Of a stretch of 64,000 nucleotides of DNA, positions 10,870 through 22,245 are shown one piece after another. Under the pieces are notes generated by a model that saw nothing but the letters and a program-made list of their open reading frames with translations, did not search any database and was not told the origin of the DNA. Made by a program: the position numbers and the translations under genes. Numbering within the stretch: position 1 is the first letter of the stretch; the number at the start of each line of letters is the position of its first letter. The DNA comes from Acephala macrosclerotiorum (taxonomy: Eukaryota; Ascomycota; Leotiomycetes; Helotiales; Mollisiaceae), in contig MU119204.1 in assembly GCA_014904845.1 (NCBI GenBank), forward strand, positions 186,001 through 250,000, in the 5' to 3' direction.

Positions 10870-12531
10870 CTATGACTTGCTGAATCGCTTGCTGAACCAC
10901 GATTTCCGCTTCTCACCAGCTGATGGTCTCTGAGAGTCATTCTGTGGGCCAGCATTACCGCTCGTAGCACTAAGTTTGACAGGAACTCGCGGGGCGCTAT
11001 CCTTCCGGAGAACAGGTGGAGCACCTTCCTCCTGGTAACCATTTCCTTGCCTTTGCGCCCCATTTGTGGGATTAGCGACATACTGCTCCTGCAATCCAGC
11101 ACCTGGCAGCGAGTATTGGGGAGTTGTGCCAAATCCATTAAATCCATAAGTTTCACCTAAGTCTTTGACAGGAAGAGGAGTGATTCGGTCGACCGAGCTG
11201 TTCTCGCTACTTGGATCTGTCGAATAACCAGCCGGATCTCCTGAACTTCCGCTTCCAGATGCAGTGTTCACCGTCTCATATGATTGCTGATTTCCAGGGA
11301 GCGGATATACCCCCGTGGGGTTGTTGAGATGGGGTTCAGATGCTGTTCGGGGATAGCGAGCTCTGTTGGGATGGTAACCATTTCCAGCATTCTCAGGTCC
11401 ATTGTAGTAGCTATCAGGTCTCTGGGCATAACTGTCGGGTCTGTATGACTGGGATCTTCCTCCATAATAGCTATTCTGAGGGAATCTGGGTCTTTCATCT
11501 GTTGTAACTTGAGTTCCTAGGAATTGCATTAGCAGATTTTCTTCTTCTGATAAGATAAAAATTAAGCTAAGATAAAGGGTCCAGGATTGCTTGCCAAGAA
11601 GCCGGCTCGGCACTAGCCTGAGAAATCCTGATTTCATGGTAAATCGACTTTCCCATTGCAGGATGCCCGAAGATATAACATGATTAGGCCATTTGAACAC
11701 TGATCCAACTCAGTTATAGTGCCACTTGGACACTACCTGAGGATGTTGGGGGACAGTGTCGAGTAGAGCTTCGGCCACGTCGAACAGTTTGACGATGTTT
11801 TGTCGAAGTAAAGAAGAGGATGAGCCGTCTAAAAGAGGCAAAGAAATATGTCCGCATACCTCCATAATAACTACTTCGACGGTTATAGTTTGATTGACCA
11901 TCTCCTGGATCTGCCAAAGATGATCAGCATTATATCTTCATTGCTGGATGCCGCCAGCCCGCTATGAAATCTCACCCGTGCGCATATACGACTTGCGGTT
12001 ATAATTGCCATCGATGGCGGCTTCGAATGCTCGGATGGTATCAAGAGGTCTTTCCCATCGACTTCGTGTAGGATTTGATCGATCAGGATCGGCTGTAAGG
12101 GCACAAAGTCAGTCTTGAGCTCTTGATGAGAGACGGAAGTCCTTACCTATTGGGTTTCCCTGATTGTCACGGTGTTGAATCGCACGAATGGATGCCAACG
12201 ATGACTTCACTTCACTAGCGACCGCAGCTATCACAAATTCATCAGTCTCAGTTTCAGTGAACCCGGCGTTGATAGAGGCGTCTGAAGCGAAATAGATGTA
12301 CTCACAGGGTTCGGACTCAGTCAATGCCATGGACGGATCAGCCTTTGAGTTTCCTAATCTTCGTAATTCCTTCTCTGCATGTGTCTCGTGAAGATCAATC
12401 TTCTGCCCACTGCCACTGCTCTTGTGTGAATGGAAGGAGAAACTTGATTTCGCTCGCTGTCTCTGTGCTGGTCTCTGTTGCTCGAAATGTTGCTGGCCCG
12501 GAGCCGCAGGTAACGGGTGTTTCGCAGACAT
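10870..12531 (-). CDS. DUF2406 family protein
   Basis: Exons (minus) 12531-12306, 12227-12147, 12092-11976, 11910-11860 and 11516-10870 join to 373 residues. The conserved DUF2406 block spans the first three exons: KIDLHETHAEKELRRLG, ADPSMALTESEPSAVA, SSLASIRAIQHRDNQGNPIA, then DRSNPTRSRWERPLDTIRAF and EAAIDGNYNRKSYMRT. The rest is low-complexity, rich in Tyr, Asn, Ser, Gly and Pro, and ends in a basic KRKSWFSKRFSKS. The molecular function is unknown to me. Introns 1-3 are 54-78 bp, but the fourth is 343 bp; its phase is right and the exon 5 frame resumes with GTQVTTDERP, so the join is plausible, though an alternative or cryptic exon inside cannot be excluded. Confidence 0.85.
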
Positions 12532-14322
12532 CTTATATCAAGTTATACAGTTCGATCGTAGGATCAGTTGTGGGTCTTTGATAGCTCTGTGATTGTGATG
12601 TCTGTAATTAAACGGATCGCAGCTTATCGCCTTTTAGAACAATCTGTGGAGATGGAGATGGCTGGTGTCTCGGACTAGGATGAACGTCGGAAGACTGGAG
12701 CGGAGGCTGGAATTATATCAAAGTTGATAGCCGCTGATCGTATGAGAATTCGTCCTTGAATCAGAGCTCGCGATGCGGTCCTTGGAATTGAACTCGTTGT
12801 GGTGTGACTGGAAGGCGAAAAATTGTCGAGGTGAACGAGTGACGAATTTCAAAGTCGAGTGGTCAATGATTTATTTCCCAAGACCGATAACGAGTGCCGC
12901 GCTCAGTTTCAATGCGCTCCTGGTATGAAATATGGATGAACGACTGATGGTTTGGAGGTTCCTTATTTTGGATGGGAGAAGAAGTAGGAGAAGGGAGGAC
13001 TTGGAGAGTTTCTAGCTGACGAGTGTGCGGGCAAGGGGACTTCGTATATATCAGGATATCACTCGTCAACATCGGTCCTGCCCATCAGTCGATGCCACTG
13101 GTTCAGAACACGCACGTCGAAGATGCTAAATGCACGCTTGGGTCTGAATACGGGCATGACTTTGCGACACCCCTTACGATGATACGGCAGTCCAGGGTAG
13201 CTCAATGGTCCACGGCGAAATGCTGGGCTCTGTTTGGAGGAGAAGCTCAAATTTCTGGAGAGGCACACACACTCCGGTCAACACGCAAGCTGATCTCCAG
13301 CAGCGCACTATGCACACGTTGGGGCTAATGCAAGAACCATGGATTCAGTCAAAGATGTGGGAGCTGGAGCCTATCGTAACCGCGGGCAGGTGGCTCGGCC
13401 TTGAATCTGGTGTGCGGTGCATCGTGCGGTGGCATCGACCTGTACAAGAGGCCGGTCTGAGGCTGTCCTCCGATTTTCTGAAGTATTTTTGGCCGGGGCC
13501 AATCCACCATGCGTATCCGGACTTTCACACCACATTTCGAACTAAAATCTTTGTATTTCCATCCCGAATGTGGAGACTCCTACTCGTTGGAGCAAGCCAA
13601 GTCGTTCATCAGCGGTGATCGTGTATCAGAATATCTGCTGCTTGACACGTCCAGCTCCTGGCCATCTGAAACTTCCTCTCTTTCACCAGACCTGGTAACG
13701 AGTCCAATATGCGATAGAAAAACCTGCTGCTTCTTTTTCATACCAGGATTCTGTAGACGTGGGTGGCTTGATCCCTTGATAACTGTACCTTGCCACTTGT
13801 AGCCGGCAGTGTAGGAGGCAAAAGTCTCAGATCGGAAGGCTCGGACTCCATACAAATGCCATCATGATTTACAGGATGAAGAAGTGTGATTCGCTGCCCT
13901 GAAAGGGGTTTGCCGCGACCCTCGTGGGGAAGCGAGAAACTCCGTTTTCGATCACCGTTTTAAATCTTCCAAATTGTTCGGACTCGATAGCTTTTCTTTG
14001 AATCTGGAATCACAACTTTAGAAGAATTCGAACATCCTGGACCTATCCGCAGTCGAGAGGCGCTGACATGATGATTACAATCCCCATGTTGATGCTGTGC
14101 CCTACCGTATTGCACAAGAATGACGCCAGCAGCCGAAAAGGGGAACCAATTTGATAGACCCCAGGATCTTGATAACTTAATAGCGGTTGGGAGATAAGGT
14201 CGTTTCCGTTCGGGTTCTCAAATTTGTACTTCGTCGCTTCTCGCTCTACGGATGCAGTATGTTCCCGGAAATCCTTAATCAAAACATAGGTAACTCGATC
14301 ACATTTTCCCTCGAAAATCGTA
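12532..14322. other. Gene-poor region upstream of the DUF2406 gene
   Basis: No recognisable gene on either strand. Open frames of up to 137 codons (for example 13205-13618 plus) lack motifs. A tRNA-like TAGCTCAATGG at about 13,197 has no matching T-arm or acceptor stem. Confidence 0.5.
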
Positions 14323-14498
14323 CGGCATACGAAGTACAGGCCCTTTTAATTGTTAGGCGAGAGAAAATACGTCCAAATTCTGTCGAAATTCCGAGTGGTC
14401 TGCCCAATCACCTGTCCAGATCTTCTTTTTTTGGTTTGTAATTGGGTAATCTGGGTGGCGACGTTTAACAATTAAAAGGGCCTGTACTTCGTACGGCA
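14323..14498. mobile_element. MITE-like element, copy 1, with target-site duplication
   Basis: The element at 14328-14493 (166 bp) has perfect 28-bp terminal inverted repeats, beginning TACGAAGTACAGG and ending in AATTGTTA, and no coding capacity. It is flanked by CGGCA at 14323-14327 and 14494-14498, a probable 5-bp target-site duplication; if the terminal TA is instead the duplicated site, a Tc1/mariner-like 2-bp target is possible. A diverged copy in inverted orientation lies at 35599-35765, confirming mobility. Confidence 0.85.
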
Positions 14499-15368
14499 GA
14501 CAAGGGACTTTTGCTGGATAAGGCTGATGGAACCTATGGATGATGTCCCACCAACATGACAGGGAAAGAGCCTGACCCACAGTTGAGGTGCGAGGCTTGT
14601 ACTCTTAACTATACACCTCACGTATTTTGGTTAGCATTCAGTACTTGATTTTACTCAAGCTGCCTTCCGAGGTGGCTCGACCCAGCTTGTCATCGAAGAG
14701 TGCATTGCTGAAATCGACAAATTCCCAGACTTGAGAATGATATGCTTCGAAGGTCATAATTTGCCTCGGGGTTGACCAGGTGCCGTGAAGCCGAATTGTA
14801 TGGTCTTACCAAGCCATTGTAGTTTGCTATAGATCTTGGCACAGCTGTCATGGTCATTAAACCAGTAGGTATCATCTCAAGACTTATATCTGACTTTCAG
14901 GTTTTGTAGGGGCCGCCTTCTTCATGTCACTTGTTCCATGACAGTAAAGTATTCGGAGAGGCAAATGATGGGGTAATAATCAAAAAGAAATCATATTTGA
15001 ACTCGTCCCGCTTCGCGCAAAAGAACGAGGTGCTTACAGCACTCTTGCCACTTCACTTGAGTGTTTGAATAACCAAACATTCTTCAGAAACCCACTTTCA
15101 AGGCACAAGAGTATTTGAAGAGCGCCGAAACCCATATCCTGCATTTTCGAATACCCACAGACCTTGCCAGGTTCTGTAATGAAGCCGCAGTCCTCTATAT
15201 CACAGAGCCATCTCGCAAATCACAATCTTGCAATCCACCTGGTTGGTATTTACTTCATTTCGTTTGCTACCAGCAAGGCTATGCGCTCATTTTGCAGCCT
15301 CATTCCAGTAACCGAAAGCAGAGCCTCATATCAACCGTCCACCGCAAACCAACTCCAGATGAACCCTC
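14499..15368. other. Intergenic, nothing recognised
   Basis: Spacer between the MITE and the 3' end of the eL33 gene. Short open frames only; no repeats or RNA genes identified by eye. Confidence 0.5.
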
Positions 15369-16076
15369 CTATATTGAGGATGGGTACAACATAATTCTGA
15401 CGGATGCGCCGAAGGACTTAGGAGGGAGGTTGCGTCGGAACTGTGCTCGTACTACACCAGAGTTGCCTGCAAAAATATATCAGCTTTGCCGTCATGACAT
15501 ACAGAAAGGAGATAAATGTCGTACCATGTGGCCTAGTAACCTTTCCCCAGATAACTCTGATCTTGGATCCTCTAACTTCCTTCTGCGCACGGTAGACGAA
15601 AGCAACCTTCTTTCCGAGGTAGAAGCTAGCATGCCTGTCAGTGTCTCTCCTTCCTCTGGACCATCATTCCAACGTACTTTGCGGCCTTGGTATCAGAGAC
15701 ACCCTCGATCTGGATCAAGCTGGTACCGGGGGTGGTGTTGCGCTTGCCACGTTGGTAGCTCAGATGGCGACCCCTATTGTAACCATAATCAGTCCTGTCC
15801 TTCAATTTCACGTCTGAATATTCCCGGCACGCCAAGTTCCAATCATTGTCCACCGTCCTTTCGTTGCGGTGACTCTTTTGGGGCTCGAGAATGGTGTTAC
15901 TTACTTGACATACACTGCAGCGAAAAAGTCAGCAAATGGTAAGCACAGTCAATTCGAGTAGCAAGATGCTTCTTATCTGCAAAGCAGACAATTGTTGCGA
16001 GAGAGATAACCGCTTGTACCAAAGTGCGACTCGAAATTGGGGTTGACTTACGGCGGTGACCAGCTTCTGAAGGCAT
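15369..16076 (-). CDS. rpl33: 60S ribosomal protein eL33 (L35Ae)
   Basis: Five exons (minus): 16076-16052, 15914-15905, 15773-15678, 15625-15525 and 15466-15369, giving 109 residues, the normal length. The joined product reads [83 protein letters not shown] and ends [12 protein letters not shown], unmistakable eL33. It is a structural protein of the large cytosolic ribosomal subunit. The second exon is only 10 nt (TGTATGTCAA), flanked by CTGCAG and GTAAGT. A 275-codon open frame on the plus strand (15115-15942) covers the gene antisense and is spurious. The gene is divergent from the glucose-6-phosphate dehydrogenase gene. Confidence 0.95.
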
Positions 16077-17223
16077 CTTGGCTGTGGTCTCTCGTACTCG
16101 TCGTAGGTTTGAGAAGAGAGTGTGGTCAACGACACGTCCTGGTGAGAAGACTTCGTTGATTTACTGTCGTGTCGAATTTGGCGTTGTCGTTCGCGGATGA
16201 ATATTTCGAGAATTCATGTTCGTGGACACCTTAGTGCCGATTTAGCGACACTTCCACGTGACATCCGCAAATTTAAACCTCTCCTCTCTACCAAAACTTC
16301 TCTTTGTCGAACACTGGCAGCTTCGCAATCATTTGCAAAAATACCGTTTCAAATTCTAGTAACGAATTGTCACCTCGGTCTCGTGATAGTCTTCAAATTT
16401 CTATTTTGATCGATTCATAATGTTTCCGAGGGGTTAGCCCTTGATTGGTGCTCTTAACCTCCACGCACTCTTGGTCTGCAGTTCACGAGTTCAATATTGA
16501 TAAAAGCCTTGATAGCCAGGTATCATTCACCTCCGGTTTGAGCTGTTCACGAAGATAGATCGCGAAGGAAACATAGTCCTGAGTCAGACACCCTGAGCTT
16601 TGTGAGAATATCAGAGACTATCCTCCGCTCCGTCCGCTTTCCGCTCCGCTCCTTTAGAGGTAACGTCACGGCACATAATGTACAATTCCGGAGATCCCTT
16701 GGGCGAGGCTGAGAGTCGGACATGGTTTTTGCTTAGAAAACAGACACCAACGCAGCTGGCTTCATAAGCAAGCCAGTGATCTCGTAGCTTTGAAGGTCCA
16801 TAGTTTCGCCGTACTGTCCTAGAAGAATGGGGCACTGGATAAAAAGGCTGACCACATAGCATCCATCCGGACTCGTACAACACACAATTCCCTCTTAAAA
16901 GGTCGTTGGCAAAGTCGCAAAGCTCAAACAGCTCTCCATCTTTCGGAGAAACCCAAAACGCCGCGCTCATTGTTTTTGCGAGAAACGAGCGAGACCAGAA
17001 ACGTGCATCAAGAAGAGAAGGTCGAAGCGTCGGCGCGGCCTTTGCGACGGAATTACTGAACGACCCCGCCTAGCTCGTCTTTGCATCCCTCCTGCCCAAC
17101 CCAACATTTTTCGAAGCTCTTGTCAACACCTCAGACCCTCTTCGTATCGACTGCTTCCCTTCCTTTCATTTGCTCTCTCGCCTGTCCGGACTAGCCCTCA
17201 GAGAGTCTCGATACTTGTTCAAG
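16077..17223. promoter_or_regulatory. Divergent upstream region rpl33 / G6PDH
   Basis: A CACGTGAC E-box-type site lies at 16255-16262, about 180 bp upstream of the rpl33 ATG. The 150 bp before the G6PDH start are pyrimidine-rich, common for highly expressed fungal genes. A 119-codon minus-strand frame (16611-16970) has no recognisable homology and is not called. Confidence 0.5.
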
Positions 17224-19191
17224 ATGGCCGACACAATGATCAAGCCCGAGGAGGCCCACAATGCTGGGTGAGTCTCTGTTTTGCCGGTTGATCTACGTCA
17301 CTTCCAACAGTGAGCTCCCGTTGACAAAGAGCTGTCGCATCAAAACATCAACAGTCGAACGCTTTGAGGACGATGGGTGAAGCTGTGGAATCATGCGGCC
17401 ATTTACTCAAGATCTTTTTAGATACCAATTATGTTGCTGTGCTGAAACTCATTTTGCTAATCTCTTTTCTGCCCCACCAGGAACATCGAGTTGAAGGATA
17501 ACACCGTGATCGTTGTCCTGGGTGCTTCCGGAGATCTTGCAAAGAAGAAGACGGTAACTCAAGATGAGTTGGGGTCTATCTGGAGCATTGCTGACAATTT
17601 TCCTGTCAGTTCCCAGCACTCTTTGGCCTCGTAAGTAATCCCTGCACTACCTCCCATCCTTCAATCTGCTGACCTGCGCGACTATAGTACCGCAACCAAT
17701 TCCTACCAAAGGATATCAAGATCGTCGGATATGCTCGAACGAAGATGGACCACGAGGAATACCTCAAGAGGGTTAAGTCCTATATCAAGACACCTACTAA
17801 GGACATGGAGCAACAGCTACAAGAGTTCTGTGATGTCTGCACATACGTATCGGGTCAATACGACAAAGACGAGTCATTCATTGAACTGGAAAAACATCTT
17901 CAAGAGCTCGAGAAGGGTCGAAAGGAGTCCAACCGTGTCTTCTACATGGCATTGCCACCTAGTGTTTTCACGACGGTGTCTCAGCACCTGAAGAAGAACT
18001 GCTATCCTAAGAATGGGATTGCCAGAATTATCGTATGTTCTGCCACGGCGAGAGGCCTCACTATGGAGCTAATATGATTCGAAACAGGTCGAGAAGCCAT
18101 TTGGAAAGGATCTTGCTAGTTCTCGGGAATTGCAGAAGGCTCTGGAGCCCAACTGGAAGGAAGATGAGATCTTCCGTATTGATCATTACCTTGGAAAGGA
18201 AATGGTAAAGAACATCTTGATTCTGAGATTTGGAAACGAATTCTTTGGTGCTACATGGAACCGCAACCACATCGACAACGTCCAGATCTCTTTCAAGGAG
18301 CCATTTGGAACAGAAGGACGAGGTGGTTACTTCGATGAATTTGGTATCATCCGAGACGTCATGCAAAACCATCTCCTCCAGGTCCTGACACTTCTTGCCA
18401 TGGAAAGGCCAATTTCTTTCTCTGCGGAAGATGTTCGTGATGAGAAGGTCCGAGTGCTTCGGGGAATCCCAGCGATCGAGCCGAAGAATGTCATCATTGG
18501 TCAATACGGGAAGTCGCTGGACGGCAATAAACCATCTTACAAGGAGGATGACACTGTTCCCAAAGACTCTAGATGCCCTACATTCTGTGCCATGGTGGCA
18601 TTCATCAAGAACGAGAGGTGGGACGGTGTTCCATTCATTCTGAAGGCTGGAAAGGCCCTCAATGAACAGAAGACCGAGATCAGAATCCAATTCAAGGACG
18701 TGACCTCTGGTATCTTCAAGGATATTCCCCGCAACGAACTTGTCATGCGAATTCAGCCCAACGAGAGTGTCTATATCAAGATGAACTCGAAGCTGCCTGG
18801 TTTGAGCATGCAGACTGTTGTCACTGAACTAGACTTGACTTACAGACGCCGATTCTCCGATCTCAAGATTCCGGAAGCCTACGAATCCCTCATTCTCGAC
18901 GCTTTGAAGGGCGATCACTCCAACTTTGTTCGTGACGATGAGTTAGATGCCAGTTGGAGAATTTTCACTCCTCTGCTTCACTACCTCGACGACAACAAAG
19001 AAATCATCCCCATGGAATACCCATACGGTATGTTGAGTGGAAATTGTCACGTTTGAATTTCACTGATACAGTCTGTAGGCTCGCGCGGTCCCGCCGTCTT
19101 GGACGACTTCACTTCATCATACGGATACAAGTTTAGCGACGCAGCCGGCTACCAGTGGCCGACCACACAAACGCAACCAAACAAGTTGTAA
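17224..19191 (+). CDS. gsdA: Glucose-6-phosphate 1-dehydrogenase
   Basis: Exons 17224-17267, 17481-17553, 17610-17630, 17688-18032, 18088-19027 and 19079-19191 encode 511 residues, the length typical of fungal G6PDH. The enzyme oxidises glucose 6-phosphate to 6-phosphogluconolactone with NADP+, the first step of the cytosolic oxidative pentose phosphate pathway and a main NADPH source. Visible motifs are the nucleotide-binding VLGASGDLAKKKT, the 7-codon exon FPALFGL, VEKPFGKDL, the substrate/catalytic signature RIDHYLGKEMVKN, and the C-terminal SRGPAVLDDF. The first intron is 213 bp, the other four 51-57 bp; exon 3 is only 21 nt. The symbol follows Aspergillus usage (zwf1 in yeast). Confidence 0.97.
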
Positions 19192-20187
19192 GTACGACTG
19201 CATCTAGGAATAGACCGAGGCCAGGATAGATAGAAAGAATGCATGTTAAGACATTTCTCCGTTAGCTGATCCAGTCGCCAACACGAACACATTCCTCAGC
19301 ACGGTTGAAATCACCACTCTAACTCTACCAACTATGCGGTTCAAGTACATGGGCCTTGTCGAGGCCAAGTTTTCCTTTCTCGTTGCTTGTTTGTCGCTGC
19401 GGGCGTCACGAAAACGGGTTTGCCGGAAGGAACAGGGATAGTATTGGTCTAATGACGATGGCATAGCAATAGAATCCAAAACGATGATTTATTGATAGGC
19501 GTTTTGTCTTATTTTGCTGCAATGATTTTGTAGCCTCTTTTGTGCCTCTTTCGGCTTCAGTCATGCCAGCCTTTCATTCACTCGGTTCAACAGTTCATTG
19601 ATCCACCACACATGGCTCGTTCAGTCACCCTCTTACTCAAGACTTCGTCCCATAACAGTCAATAATAGTCCTAACTACCATTCTCACATACAAGAGTGCT
19701 ACTCCTCACTTGCGTTATCTTCAAACCCGATTCTCATCGCGGCCTTCCTGGACCACCTAACTTGCGAGGACCACCAAGATAATTTGAGGGTGGAAAAGGA
19801 CTGTATTTCAAGTATTTCAATATTTCAAGCGTATAGGTTTGGAGACTACAGACGCAGCAGCTTAACGTCTTCTCGATTAATTATCGGTGCCATCTTTCAA
19901 TGTTTGCTTACATACCGTTATAGGTACTGCCATGAGTCATGATGACAGTCTTCTGAATATGATGCAATATCGTTGTTTGCAAGCTCTGCTCAATCCCGTC
20001 ATCTTCAGTCATACTTACGCTGCAAGTTACAACAGCCTGGGCACATTTATTGTCTTGTTCCGGTCTGCTTTATTATGTTGTCCAGCCTAAACTCGGATAC
20101 TTTCTCTCAGATTATCACCCCAAAAGCATCTCTGTTTATACAAGATCCTGCACAGCAGTACACCTATTTCCTCGATCAATATTCGAG
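19192..20187. other. Intergenic, nothing recognised
   Basis: Downstream of G6PDH and upstream of the disrupted Pro/Gln-rich gene. It is AT-richer with short unrelated open frames; no gene or repeat is supported. Confidence 0.5.
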
Positions 20188-21942
20188 ATGCCAGGAAGCA
20201 TTTCCAGCAGCTCCTCATATCATCCTAGCCTTTACGCTCGGCCAAGCCAAGAACCACCCCCTCCCTTGTCATCAAGCGCTAGCTACACCACAGTCGGGAC
20301 ATCCTCTCAGTCTGCATCTATTACTCTAAGTGTACATACACCCAGGCCGCATACAATACCAAGCATATACCCATCTGCTTCAAATAGCAACACAAGTTTG
20401 CCGCTCCAACCCCACAATCTGCTTCATCGTCTTTCTCAAATCTGTTGAGAGACAATGTCACTAATGCGCAGGCAACACAAGTACCAGTAACTCAACCAAT
20501 TCAGGTACCTCAAGCAGTTAGTAGTCAACCAGTGTATCCCCAAATTCAACTCCAACAATCATTCTTACCCATGATCCCGCCCCCATCTTACCAGGCTCAA
20601 TTACACCCTCAACCCGTATATCCTCAAGTTCAGCCATTCTACCCTCCAATACAAAATCAACCTCAGCTCCAACCAACCAGCTCTACCAACCTTACTACTA
20701 TCCATTTCCGCAACCTGTGCAAATGTATGGTTCATACATTCCAACTCTCCCACAACCGATACTAGCCTAGTAACCATTTTACTTAACGCTAGCTTACCTC
20801 TAACAAACTGTTTCGTATCCTATAGCGCCTTGTGGCAATCAAATGGAGGACTTCGATTCAGCACCTGTCGGGAGCAGAGTTTTACTCTGCGGGTGTCCCC
20901 TACGAACCTATAGCTCCTAAAAAGCTTAATCTGCTTTGCAGATTGGATTGAGCAGCCTGCGGGCTGCGATAAGATCTTAGAGCTGAGACTGAATCACGAT
21001 AATGGGCGAAGAAGCTTCTTTATTGATATCTTCTCGCGGTCTCGAGTTTTTGCCACCGTGGCCTCTTCTGCTTATCGCAAGCTCGATTGCGCTCGAATTA
21101 CGACCTGATCAACTGTATCGGCATATTGCTTTTTTACGGTGCTACACTTTTCCTTTAGCTGGGCCTTTATTTACTTACACTTGCGAAGATATTTATACTC
21201 GGATTGGCAGACACTACGATGAAGGATTAAGGGCGAGGACACAAGTTTTTAGAGGAGGGAAGGGGAGGCATTGCGAGTAGAGGGGTGACTATATATTTAA
21301 GTTCACAAGAGAGGGGGATATTATAGTTTGGAGAGGGAGAAGAGGGAGGGGGAGAGAGGAGAGGGCTTAGGAGGGAGAGAGGAGAGAGCTCGAGAGGGAT
21401 TGGCACTAAGTCTTTCTACACGCCGTCGCTGCTATAGAAAAGACTTAAAATACTATTACTAGGTTTGTCTAAAAAGACCTTTAACGCGAGGCAACTCTGT
21501 CGGGCCCCTTGGGATTTAGCTCTAAAGGTTCTAAAAGCCTCTCTACAATTGGCACACATTTTCTAATGGTGCCCATCCCAACTGGCGGGGAAGGGTCACA
21601 ATCGCTGCTTTTCAGCCCGCGTATGCTCAAAATGCTTTCATTAAAAGTTACTTGATCGTAGGGTTTTCCCCCTTGGAGTTTTTAACATCTACAATATCTT
21701 ATACATAAGTCCTTTACTTAGCACGTCTCCATGCCCCCTGGGAGGCTCTGTAGCATAGCTTTGCTATGCTCTCTAGACGTAAATCAATACAACAACAACA
21801 TTATGGCAATCAAATGATGCCTGGCTATCGACCGCTACTTCCTGGGTTGGATGGGAATGTTACCCTTCCTGGGGGAATGAAAGTTGCTCAGAGTCTGCTG
21901 AATAAACATGGAGTGGAGTATATGGTGCCGTTACCCTGGTGA
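20188..21942 (+). pseudogene. Pro/Gln/Tyr-rich protein gene, broken by frameshift and insertion
   Basis: A probable first exon 20188-20331 (MPGSISSSSSYHPS...) splices over a 56-bp intron to 20388, continuing KFAAPTPQSASSSFSNLL, VPVTQPIQVPQAV and QPVYPQVQPFYPP. Near 20,665-20,685 the coding signal shifts by one base to APTNQLYQPYYYPFPQPVQM and soon stops. After another probable intron ending in TATAG at about 20,825, the last exon starts CGCCTTGTGGCAATCAAATG, is interrupted by the 958-bp insertion, and resumes at 21817 with MPGYRPLLPGLDGN, GGMKVAQSLLNKHG and a stop at 21940-21942. No family recognised. Composition resembles the intact gene at 22246-22827, perhaps a paralogue. Exact exon ends are uncertain. 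Confidence 0.6.
20833..21816 (+). mobile_element. 958-bp insertion with target-site duplication, retroposon-like
   Basis: The 13-mer TGGCAATCAAATG occurs at 20833-20845 and 21804-21816 (16 bp with one mismatch if extended left), bracketing 20846-21803. Removing the insert and one copy restores a sensible reading frame, so it is a genuine insertion. It ends in a CAA-rich tail, AATACAACAACAACA, as many LINE-type elements end in short simple repeats, and the variable-length duplication fits target-primed insertion. I see no reverse transcriptase, so it is either a 5'-truncated LINE tail or a non-autonomous element. It carries short perfect hairpins (20874-20890, 20928-20944, 20952-20967, 21752-21770) and a purine-rich tract at about 21,220-21,400. 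Confidence 0.7.
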
Positions 21943-22245
21943 TCTGGGACATTGTGTCGAGAGGGGGAGGGGGTTTGTGGTGGTCAGAGTGAGGCAAAGA
22001 AGGGGCGGCGTGGCGTATGTAAATCTTGAATGTTTAGGAAGATAGCCTGAATCGATCAATGGTCATGAAGGCTTGTCATCTCAGATGCTATTCAGTGACA
22101 TAAGACATTAATCTTAACAACATATCTGATTGTGATATTCCAGCAAATTGTCTTCCAATCCTCTTGAAATTCTCCACGTCTCAGGACCAAAACAATCAAC
22201 AAATAGAACTAAACAAAAGCATCAAGTTCATTAACCCCTCCAAAA

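Noticed and set aside
13190..13270. tRNA-like TAGCTCAATGG sequence
   Set aside because: The downstream T-arm candidate does not pair properly and the acceptor stem is absent.
15115..15942. 275-codon plus-strand open frame
   Set aside because: It is antisense to eL33, whose five exons give a complete conserved protein on the minus strand; the plus frame has no motif.
16611..16970. 119-codon minus-strand ORF upstream of G6PDH
   Set aside because: No recognisable domain, atypical composition, located in a promoter region; most likely chance.
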